A stretch of DNA of 7,379 bases. It comes from RGIG5270 sp045538635. GTDB taxonomy: Bacteria > Verrucomicrobiota > Lentisphaeria > Victivallales > Victivallaceae. The position numbers were made by a program, and so were the translations under genes. Each line of letters starts with the position of its first letter. Position 1 is the stretch's first letter. Location of the stretch: the NCBI GenBank assembly GCA_045538635.1, contig JAZSRU010000147.1, positions 1-7,379 of the forward strand, given 5' to 3'. Positions 1 to 5,981 of this stretch are shown in pieces. A model generated the notes under the pieces. The model did not search any database and had not been told where the DNA came from. It saw only the letters and a program-made list of their open reading frames with translations.

Positions 1-705
1 ATGTTCACAATTGGACTTTGTACCGGTTTGCGGGAAGGAGATGTGGCAACTTTGCGTTGGGATGAAATAGATGGATATGGAGAGAATTTAAATCCTGATG
101 ATACTTTTTACAGGGAAATTCATCGAGTTACCCGTAAAACCAATACATTAGTTCATATCCCGGTAACAGAAGATTTAACAGCTTGCTTAAATAAACTCTA
201 CCAAGAAAAAGAAGCCGGAAACCCTTATGTTACACCGGAAGCTGCCCGATTATATTTGCATCGGGCAAAAAGTTTATCTGATAAAATCGGACAATATTTG
301 AACAGTTTGGGTATTCAAACAACCCGCAAGACTGCGACTGGACGGAATCAAAGCATCAAAGATTTTCACAGTTTGCGGCATTGTTTTTGTTATTACGCCG
401 GATTAAAGGGCGTCCCATTGCCGGTGATCCAAAGCATTGTGGGACATTTGAGTTCGGATATGACCAAACATTATCAGCAGCATGCCGACAAAGTTGCCCG
501 GCAGAAAGGAATGTTGATGATGTCCGGATTACTGCAAATTGATGACTCCATTTCCACCATCCGTACCCTCCGGCAACGGCTCTGCCAACTTGCTCAGGAT
601 GAACCGGAAGAGTTCATTGTCAAAATGAATCTATATGCCGATCAACTCCTGCAGGAAAAGCAAATCGGTAATAATCTACAAAAATTTATTGCAGAAGAAA
701 ATTGA
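1..705 (+). CDS. Tyrosine recombinase/integrase, catalytic domain (5' end cut off)
   Basis: Site-specific DNA recombinase that probably integrates and excises the element carrying it. The catalytic set is visible: Arg11 in TGLREGD, Lys46 in TRKTNT (beta-hairpin lysine), His123 and Arg126 in HSLRH, His149 in GHLSSDMT and the nucleophile Tyr158 in TKHY. The reading frame is open from base 1, and residue 1 falls just before the first catalytic Arg. The N-terminal arm-binding and SAM-like core-binding domains of the family are therefore missing, and the ATG at base 1 is most likely an internal Met codon. After Tyr158 comes a tail of about 75 residues, longer than in many integrases, with charged helical character. 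The gene ends in a double in-frame stop, TGA-TAG. It converges on the relaxase gene, which fits an ICE/IME integration module. No att site is visible in the window. The family is certain; the exact subfamily is not. Confidence 0.93.
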   Translation: MFTIGLCTGLREGDVATLRWDEIDGYGENLNPDDTFYREIHRVTRKTNTLVHIPVTEDLTACLNKLYQEKEAGNPYVTPEAARLYLHRAKSLSDKIGQYLNSLGIQTTRKTATGRNQSIKDFHSLRHCFCYYAGLKGVPLPVIQSIVGHLSSDMTKHYQQHADKVARQKGMLMMSGLLQIDDSISTIRTLRQRLCQLAQDEPEEFIVKMNLYADQLLQEKQIGNNLQKFIAEEN

Positions 706-711
706 TAGACC

Positions 712-3700
712 TTATATATCAATTCCCTTATTCTTAATGCGGGACTTATCTTCCCTGCGGGGAGATCGATTTGCCGCCCTTGCTTTAGATTCTGCCAGAA
801 GTTTGCTGAACTCTTTTTGCGTAAGATTCTGCAATTCACCATCCGGAATGTACGGAAGCAATCCATCTTGAATTTTTTGCTTGAGAATATTGATTTGTTG
901 CGCAGCAAGCGGCTCATTGGCAGTAAGTTCTGCAATAAGTTTACTTGCCTCCTGCTTGGAAATATCCGAGGGGATTTCGGTGGCGAGTCCCCGCCTGATC
1001 AATTCGGCAAAAAGTTCTTTTTGTGGACCCGTCATGGGAGAAGTACGGCGTTCTTCCTCTAAAATATCCTGCCCTACTTTATCTTTTTGCCGTTCTATGG
1101 AAAGTTGCAACAAATCCTCTAATTGCTCCCGATCGTGGCGCGAGAGATACCATGTCACCAACTCCGGCACAGTCAGCATTGGCGGCGGCTCGATCTCTGT
1201 CAGAACAGCCTTATTTATATGGGCAAATTGATGCTGACGGATAAAACTCTCTTTCGCAATTTCTTTAGCTGTATTCTGCCTATCGTAATCCTCCGGATAT
1301 CCAAAACTTTTTGCCTGTTGTAACAAATCTCCACCTACATTTGCTGCCGGAATGGTTTTGATTTCTGCCAACGCTTTGATTTCCTGCTGCCGTTTTGCAA
1401 TTTGCTGTTGCATCCGTTCACGGAACTCCTGCTGTTGCTTTTGTCGTTTTTCTCTTATTGCTATATCGTAAAGCAGTTCAATACGATGGAAAAGTTTGCT
1501 CTGATTCTTCCGGAAGACCTTGTATTGTTCCTGTGATATGGGGATGAAAAAATGAAAATCCTGTGTTTTTGCAAGTAAAGTTCTTGTAATATTTTCAAAT
1601 AATGTGTGATCTTTGTCCGGAAAATGATTGCAGAAATATTCCCGCAGACCCCAAATGTCAGATTTCTGCCACGCATTAACAAAATTCGACTCACTATCTG
1701 TAAACAAAGGCTTTGTGGATTTGAAAACGGTTTTTAAGTATTGAATCAACTTTTGAGAAAAAGTCAGCGGATATTTCTTGGGGACAGTAAGTTGCGGAAA
1801 TCTTATGCTGTTGATTTTTGCTTCTACAGTTGCAATTTTTTGGTGTAAACTATCCCGTTCTGTGATTGCATTTTTATACCACGATGAAGTTATGGCTATC
1901 TTGCCTTGCATTGCCAGACGCAAACGCTGATGCCAGGGTAAATTCCGGGCGTTTTTATAATCAAAAATTTTGCGGCAAAGCATTGCATGATTCTTTTCAA
2001 GAGCTTCTTTTTCTGCTTCCAAAGCCTTTCTTTCCTTTTTGTGCGCTGCAAGCTGTTGATCAAAAATTTCTTTTTGTTTCGCATATTTTTCTTGATGCTG
2101 TTCAAATTTTGTGGTATCGTTGCTCAAATACTCTTTTCGAGGCGGAGGCGGTAGTAAATCGGCGGCGTTGTGCCGGGAATCATCGGCCTTGCAAAGTTGA
2201 TTTTTCAGGAACTCTTTTTCCGGACAAAACAATCTCATACTCTGCCGCCCCCGACTGCACGCCACATAAAAAGCCCGACGGTCAAGGCGTTCCGCCGCGA
2301 TCACGACGTGTTTTGCAGTGCGTCCCTGTGACTTGTGCGAGGTCGTCACCCAACCGTAATCAAAACCGGCAAAATTGTCCGTCAAACGGCGTAATCCGTT
2401 GGGGATCGGGTGCATATTTTGATCCAGCAACTCAACCACATCGGGGGAATCGGTTATGCGGGCAAGATTGCCATTATAGATCTTTTCAGAGCGCAAATTG
2501 ACCTTAAATTGAATGATGTCGCCTGTCCGCAGTTCCCGACTTAAACTTGCGCCTTTATCAATAAAATCTGCCGCCATGGGAAGTTTGATTTGCTTGCCAT
2601 TACTTAAATACAGCGTCTTATTTTGAACCTTTACAACGGTCAACACAGTACCGGCTTCGGCAACACCCTTCATTCGCCGGATAAACATTATATTATCGCC
2701 AATGACATAATTTTTGTGGTTGCGGAGTTGAGCATTTGTCAGTTGCGAAGAACGAAAAATCTCTTTATGTTGCACCACATCTCCCAAAGGAATTTGTTTG
2801 CGGATTTCTTCTGTCAATGCGTCACATTCCTTGTGGGTTGGCGCAACTGCAATAATATTATCATCAAGATGTTGTGCAAAATATTCAGCAGCTTGCCGGA
2901 GGTATGCCGAATTGCTTTCGCAAATATATCCATTTTTGTCAAACAACTGAAATGCATTTGTGAAATTGCCATTGGCGCACTCCTGAACGCCCCGGCGATA
3001 TTCGGCGATTTGCTGGCGATAAATTTCCCTTAATTCAAAATGTGTGATATTAGAGTGATCTTCCAACAACCGGAAAAAATCTCCCCGATCAACGGCTGTG
3101 TGCTGTCGTGAATCTCCCACAAACAGTATCCGGCAATGGGATTTTTCTGCTTGATGCAGTAATTTCACCCCATCTTTGAGAGAGCATAATCCTGCCTCAT
3201 CTACGATCAAAAGCCCGTTAAATACCGAGGGATTTTGCAAAAAAGATGCCACCGTTTGAGAATGGGTAAAGCCCTCCTGTTTCAATACATCGGCGGCACT
3301 GTTGGTCGGTGCCAGCATCATCAAACCGCATTTTACCCCTTTGGCCAATTCTTTCAATACCGTAGTTTTCCCGGAACCGGCAACGCCCCGCAGCAGCATA
3401 AAACGGTCTTTATTTTGCAAGATCTCTTGAATAACAGCGCGTTGCTTTTCCTTGTTTTCATCATTGGGGAATAGTATAAAATCCGGATTTAGTGCCTTGC
3501 AAATTCCCCGTTCCTGGTTAATTAAATCAAGGGTGTATTGCTCCGCTTCCATAACCGTTTGCAAGGTGATATACCCATCTGGCAGCTTTGATATTTCCCA
3601 GGTTTTCTCAATAGCATCACGGACTTCTTGTAAAGTAAAAATGCCAAGATTACGCCGCAAAATTTCAGCCATAAGATGTTCCTCTTTCATTACACTCTGC

Positions 3701-4698
3701 CTTTCAAAAAGTTCAGGTAGAATCTCTTGTAAAACAAGAGTTATATCCGGTTTTGAAATTGGTTGTTTCATAGATTTTTCAGAAATATTCTGCAATAATT
3801 CAAGTTCCTCTTCAGAAAGCTGCGACAACTGATATTTCCGCACAGATTCTGCATTGGAAGTCAACATCTTTTCCGACCGAGTTGCCAATGAAATCTCATG
3901 TTTTTCGGCCGCAGTCAAAGTCCGTCCCAATGCTCGCTCCTGACGTACAATTTCTTCATCAATATCATTTGTCCGCTTGGAAAAACGATCCAATATTTCT
4001 TCCGGGACATTCTTTATTTCAAAGCCTTTGACATTGCCTCGAAAATCCAGAGTTTCCCTGATTTCATACCCCAATTTCCGACACGCCATTGCCAGAGAAT
4101 TTTGGTAAACTCTGCCGCAATATTGAATCGCTTTACACATCGCCGCATTTTCCAAAGCCTTGAAATTGCCCTCTGAATCCCCGGTTACATTGCATACAAC
4201 ATTGTGCGTATGTAATTGAGGATCAAGAGTTCTGCTGCAATCGTGATGAAATGAAGAATATATTATCTTTCCCGTCAATTCATAATTCTGCGTATTTACA
4301 TTTTCGCCATATCTTATACGAACTGCCGCAAATTGTTCCAACTCATTCATTGCAAACGCAACCGCTTGTTTGTGTGCCTCAATCAAACGACTGTCAAACA
4401 AGCTCATCACCGAAACAGATTTTTGTGCTGAACACTGAAAATCATAAAAACGGATACCGCCATTAACCGTTCTTTGCGTTAATTTTGACAAAGTTACCGG
4501 ATTCAAATTCTGCTGAAATAAACTGAAAACATCCGCAGTGACCGGCATATTCTGCAACTGAAAATCATCCGCTAATTTTCCATGCCAGACACCTGTGATT
4601 TTCTCCTTTTCCGAATAGTAATCATTCGCCGAAAGATGATTCAAAAAGAACTCTTTTCCCTTGTACCGAACTGCCTTGATCCGAGCCATTGTAAACAT
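712..4698 (-). CDS. MobF-family conjugative relaxase-helicase (TrwC/TraI-like), 1328 aa
   Basis: Nicks the transferred strand at oriT, stays covalently bound to it and unwinds the DNA during conjugation. The N-terminal relaxase domain (about 1-300) carries a Tyr pair at 27-28 (NDYYSE) followed by GVWHGKLA, and the metal-binding triad His152, His163 and His165 in HHDCSRTLDPQLHTH. The SF1 helicase (about 400-840) shows motif I GVAGSGKTT (438-446, Lys444), motif II VDEAG, motif III GDSRQHTAV (528-536), motif V TSHKSQGRT (786-794) and motif VI YVACSRGR (811-818). A Pro run (PPPPR) leads into a charged, Gln-rich, coiled-coil-like region (about 860-930 and 1080-1112) and two C-terminal repeats. The start at 4698 (MFTMARIK) is chosen because GGAGG lies 5 nt upstream. 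An in-frame ATG at 4752 would add 18 residues but lacks such a site and overlaps a candidate promoter. Oddity: the first Tyr pair usual in MobF is Phe17-Phe18. No coupling protein or type IV secretion gene is in view. Confidence 0.95.
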   Translation of the reverse strand: MFTMARIKAVRYKGKEFFLNHLSANDYYSEKEKITGVWHGKLADDFQLQNMPVTADVFSLFQQNLNPVTLSKLTQRTVNGGIRFYDFQCSAQKSVSVMSLFDSRLIEAHKQAVAFAMNELEQFAAVRIRYGENVNTQNYELTGKIIYSSFHHDCSRTLDPQLHTHNVVCNVTGDSEGNFKALENAAMCKAIQYCGRVYQNSLAMACRKLGYEIRETLDFRGNVKGFEIKNVPEEILDRFSKRTNDIDEEIVRQERALGRTLTAAEKHEISLATRSEKMLTSNAESVRKYQLSQLSEEELELLQNISEKSMKQPISKPDITLVLQEILPELFERQSVMKEEHLMAEILRRNLGIFTLQEVRDAIEKTWEISKLPDGYITLQTVMEAEQYTLDLINQERGICKALNPDFILFPNDENKEKQRAVIQEILQNKDRFMLLRGVAGSGKTTVLKELAKGVKCGLMMLAPTNSAADVLKQEGFTHSQTVASFLQNPSVFNGLLIVDEAGLCSLKDGVKLLHQAEKSHCRILFVGDSRQHTAVDRGDFFRLLEDHSNITHFELREIYRQQIAEYRRGVQECANGNFTNAFQLFDKNGYICESNSAYLRQAAEYFAQHLDDNIIAVAPTHKECDALTEEIRKQIPLGDVVQHKEIFRSSQLTNAQLRNHKNYVIGDNIMFIRRMKGVAEAGTVLTVVKVQNKTLYLSNGKQIKLPMAADFIDKGASLSRELRTGDIIQFKVNLRSEKIYNGNLARITDSPDVVELLDQNMHPIPNGLRRLTDNFAGFDYGWVTTSHKSQGRTAKHVVIAAERLDRRAFYVACSRGRQSMRLFCPEKEFLKNQLCKADDSRHNAADLLPPPPRKEYLSNDTTKFEQHQEKYAKQKEIFDQQLAAHKKERKALEAEKEALEKNHAMLCRKIFDYKNARNLPWHQRLRLAMQGKIAITSSWYKNAITERDSLHQKIATVEAKINSIRFPQLTVPKKYPLTFSQKLIQYLKTVFKSTKPLFTDSESNFVNAWQKSDIWGLREYFCNHFPDKDHTLFENITRTLLAKTQDFHFFIPISQEQYKVFRKNQSKLFHRIELLYDIAIREKRQKQQQEFRERMQQQIAKRQQEIKALAEIKTIPAANVGGDLLQQAKSFGYPEDYDRQNTAKEIAKESFIRQHQFAHINKAVLTEIEPPPMLTVPELVTWYLSRHDREQLEDLLQLSIERQKDKVGQDILEEERRTSPMTGPQKELFAELIRRGLATEIPSDISKQEASKLIAELTANEPLAAQQINILKQKIQDGLLPYIPDGELQNLTQKEFSKLLAESKARAANRSPRREDKSRIKNKGIDI
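787..1035 (-). repeat. Two degenerate repeats at the relaxase C-terminus (protein level)
   Basis: Residues about 1222-1258 and 1265-1304 of the relaxase align by eye as two copies of one small helical unit. Copy 1 runs TGPQKELFAELIRRGL..IPSD..SKQEASKLIAEL, and copy 2 AAQQINILKQKIQDGLL..IPDG..TQKEFSKLLAES. Shared features are a Q in the first helix, GL, IP(S/D), an LT/IS-x-(K/Q)-E turn and SKL(I/L)AE. The copies are diverged, so the duplication is old. The function is not known to me; units of this kind may mediate protein or DNA contacts. Confidence 0.6.
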
Positions 4699-4703
4699 AT
4701 TTT

Positions 4704-4708
4704 CCTCC
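4704..4708 (-). promoter_or_regulatory. Shine-Dalgarno site deciding the relaxase start
   Basis: On the minus strand GGAGG lies 5 nt before the ATG at 4698-4696. No comparable site precedes the in-frame ATG at 4752, so the shorter start (MFTMARIK) is preferred. A second Met (residue 4) lies too far from this site to be better placed. Confidence 0.75.
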
Positions 4709-4723
4709 AGATTTACCAAAAAG

Positions 4724-4752
4724 AAAATACCCTGAAGCCCACCCGAAATCAA
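4724..4752 (-). promoter_or_regulatory. Candidate sigma70-type promoter of the relaxase gene
   Basis: On the minus strand TTGATT (4752-4747) and TATTTT (4729-4724) are separated by exactly 17 nt. Each matches 4 of 6 consensus bases. The -10 box ends about 25 nt before the start codon, giving a short leader that contains the GGAGG site. This is a prediction from spacing and partial consensus only. Confidence 0.35.
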
Positions 4753-4783
4753 TACACCCCTCTCCGCAGAATGTAACGCCGTG

Positions 4784-4796
4784 TGTTATCGTAACA
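4784..4796. promoter_or_regulatory. Palindrome TGTTA-TCG-TAACA, possible operator or oriT element
   Basis: This is a perfect 5-bp inverted repeat with a 3-bp centre. A further TGTAAC half-site lies at 4772-4777. It sits upstream of the candidate relaxase promoter in the 241-bp gap between the relaxase and ORF6N genes. Relaxase genes are often autoregulated and often lie beside oriT, so a role in either is possible. Its small size also allows chance. Confidence 0.3.
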
Positions 4797-4882
4797 TCCA
4801 CCAATAAAAAAGTAAAATTGAAGAGGCAATATTCCTATCGAAAATAGAGCGGTAAAAGCCCAGGATTTTCTCCTTTATACAG

Positions 4883-4910
4883 TTGTATTTTCCGGTAAAA
4901 GTGGTATATT
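4883..4910 (+). promoter_or_regulatory. Candidate promoter of the ORF6N gene
   Basis: TTGTAT (4883-4888) and TATATT (4905-4910) are 16 nt apart, upstream of the ATG at 4940. The -35 box is the right half of an imperfect palindrome, ATACAGTTGTAT (4877-4888). The spacer contains GTAAAAGTG (4895-4903), a word that recurs upstream of the next gene. The remainder of the 4699-4939 gap holds further GTAAAA words at 4812 and 4852, and no gene or terminator that I can see. Confidence 0.5.
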
Positions 4911-4926
4911 ATAAACGAGAATAAAT

Positions 4927-4932
4927 AAGGAG
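4927..4932 (+). promoter_or_regulatory. Shine-Dalgarno site of the ORF6N gene
   Basis: AAGGAG is followed by 7 nt and the ATG at 4940. This supports that start over the internal Met at residue 19. Confidence 0.75.
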
Positions 4933-4939
4933 TACTCGT

Positions 4940-5857
4940 ATGCCGGAAAACTTTCAACTTCTATCTTCTGCTTCTGTGCAAACATTAAAACGCATGATCT
5001 ACACCATTCGAGGAGTTCAGGTGATGTTGGATAGTGATCTGGCAGCGTTGTATAAAGTTGAAACAAAAGCTTTCAATCAAGCGGTGAAACGAAATATTAA
5101 TCGTTTCCCTGAATCTTTTCGTTTTCAGCTTACCGTTGAGGAGTATCAAAACTTGAGGTCACAATTTGTTACCTCAAGTGGAGAAACGGACGAAAGCAGT
5201 CAGCATGGTGGACGCAGATACCTCCCCTATGTATTTACAGAGCAGGGGGTTGCAATGCTTTCAAGTGTTCTGCACAGTGAATTTGCCATTCAAACCAGCA
5301 TAAAAATAATGAATGCTTTTGTGGAAATGCGTCATGTTATTGCTTCAACATCCACATTATTCTCCCGACTTGAAACTTTGGAACGGCGGCAAATAGCGGA
5401 TCAGTACGAAAATGATAAGAAATTTGATCTGATTTTTGAAGCATTGGATCGCCAGCCGGAACCAGCTCAAGGTGTATTTTTTGACGGGCAGATTTGGGAT
5501 GCTCATATATTGATAACTACTCTGATAAGCAAAGCCAGTCATTCCATACTTTTGATCGACAATTATGTGGATGTTACCACGCTTGACATGCTTTCCAAGA
5601 AACAGCCCAAGGTAAAAGTAAAAATAGTTACTTCCCCCAGAGGAAATATGCTTACGGCATCTGATATTAAAAAATTCAATGCTCAATATCCTGCTGTTGC
5701 AGTAAAGACAAATACTGCCTTTCATGATCGTTTCCTGATTCTTGACAATCAAGAATTGTACCTGATAGGGGCCTCGCTTAAAGACCTGGGCAAAAAGTGT
5801 TTCGGCTTTACTCAAATGGATGCAGGTTTGATCCCTGAAATTCTGGCAAAACTCTAA
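4940..5857 (+). CDS. ORF6N-domain DNA-binding protein with PLD-like C-terminus, 305 aa
   Basis: Probable DNA-binding regulator or accessory factor of the phage/mobile-element type. Residues about 15-133 show the ORF6N signature: IYTIRGVQVMLDSDLAALY, then VKRNINRFPESFRFQLT, and RRYLPYVFTEQGVAMLSSVL. Residues about 136-170 are a likely coiled-coil linker (LFSRLETLERRQ). The C-terminal part (about 180-305) resembles a phospholipase-D-like fold: SILLIDNYVD, VKVKIVTSPRG, then FHDRFLILD (His262, Arg264, Asp269) and IGASLKDLGKK (277-286). The HxK lysine is Arg and the usual GSxN asparagine is lost, so nuclease activity is doubtful. Other ORF6N proteins carry the same tail, from my knowledge of the family. 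It has its own promoter and Shine-Dalgarno site, reads away from the relaxase and toward the PLD-SNF2 gene, and is 124 bp upstream of it. It may control that gene, but this is inference. Confidence 0.88.
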   Translation: MPENFQLLSSASVQTLKRMIYTIRGVQVMLDSDLAALYKVETKAFNQAVKRNINRFPESFRFQLTVEEYQNLRSQFVTSSGETDESSQHGGRRYLPYVFTEQGVAMLSSVLHSEFAIQTSIKIMNAFVEMRHVIASTSTLFSRLETLERRQIADQYENDKKFDLIFEALDRQPEPAQGVFFDGQIWDAHILITTLISKASHSILLIDNYVDVTTLDMLSKKQPKVKVKIVTSPRGNMLTASDIKKFNAQYPAVAVKTNTAFHDRFLILDNQELYLIGASLKDLGKKCFGFTQMDAGLIPEILAKL

Positions 5858-5885
5858 TTGTGAAATTCTAAATAATCCCATTATA

Positions 5886-5968
5886 AATACTGTAAAAGTG
5901 CTGTTTTAACTTGAAAAATACGGCCCTATGCAGTATATTACTGTGGATTTCGTGTTTGTTACAGTATT
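5886..5968. promoter_or_regulatory. Operator-like inverted repeats around the PLD-SNF2 promoter
   Basis: AATACTGTAA (5886-5895) and TTACAGTATT (5959-5968) are perfect 10-bp reverse complements. Between them lies a perfect small palindrome, CAGTA-TAT-TACTG (5931-5943), made of the same half-sites and covering the -10 box. So the core TACTGT, or its complement, appears upstream of, on and downstream of the promoter. This is typical of a repressor array or DNA loop. The binding protein is unknown; the adjacent ORF6N protein is an obvious candidate. Confidence 0.55.
5911..5939 (+). promoter_or_regulatory. Promoter of the PLD-SNF2 gene
   Basis: TTGAAA (5911-5916) and TATATT (5934-5939) are separated by 17 nt. 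This is the best sigma70-like match in the window, with 5 of 6 bases in each box. The -10 context GTATATTA is identical to that of the ORF6N promoter (4904-4911). The presence of a promoter suggests the gene is not simply read through from ORF6N, although I see no terminator between them. Confidence 0.6.
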
Positions 5969-5969
5969 C

Positions 5970-5974
5970 AGGAG
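5970..5974 (+). promoter_or_regulatory. Shine-Dalgarno site of the PLD-SNF2 gene
   Basis: AGGAG lies 7 nt upstream of the ATG at 5982 and directly after the TTACAGTATT half-site. It fixes the start codon of the following open frame. Confidence 0.75.
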
Positions 5975-5981
5975 AATAGCA

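Noticed and set aside
1..3. ATG at base 1 as the true integrase start
   Set aside because: It lies inside the catalytic domain, ten residues before the first catalytic Arg. The N-terminal domains must lie upstream of the window.
1866..2501. Plus-strand 211-codon open frame
   Set aside because: It lies wholly opposite the relaxase-helicase gene, has low-complexity Cys/Arg-rich content, no family motif and no convincing Shine-Dalgarno site. It is a shadow frame.
4699..4752. Upstream in-frame ATG at 4752 as relaxase start
   Set aside because: It would add 18 hydrophobic residues without a Shine-Dalgarno site and would overlap the candidate -35 box. The ATG at 4698 has GGAGG at 5 nt.
4723..4892. 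Distant 8-bp inverted repeat GAAAATAC/GTATTTTC
   Set aside because: It is short, A+T-rich and about 150 bp apart, so it is easily expected by chance.
5357..5881. Minus-strand 174-codon open frame
   Set aside because: It is antisense to the PLD-like half of the ORF6N gene, with no domain and no start signal.
5893..5908. TAAAA...TTTTA inverted repeat as a terminator after ORF6N
   Set aside because: The stem is 5 A/T pairs only, with no G+C-rich stem. It would not form a stable intrinsic terminator.
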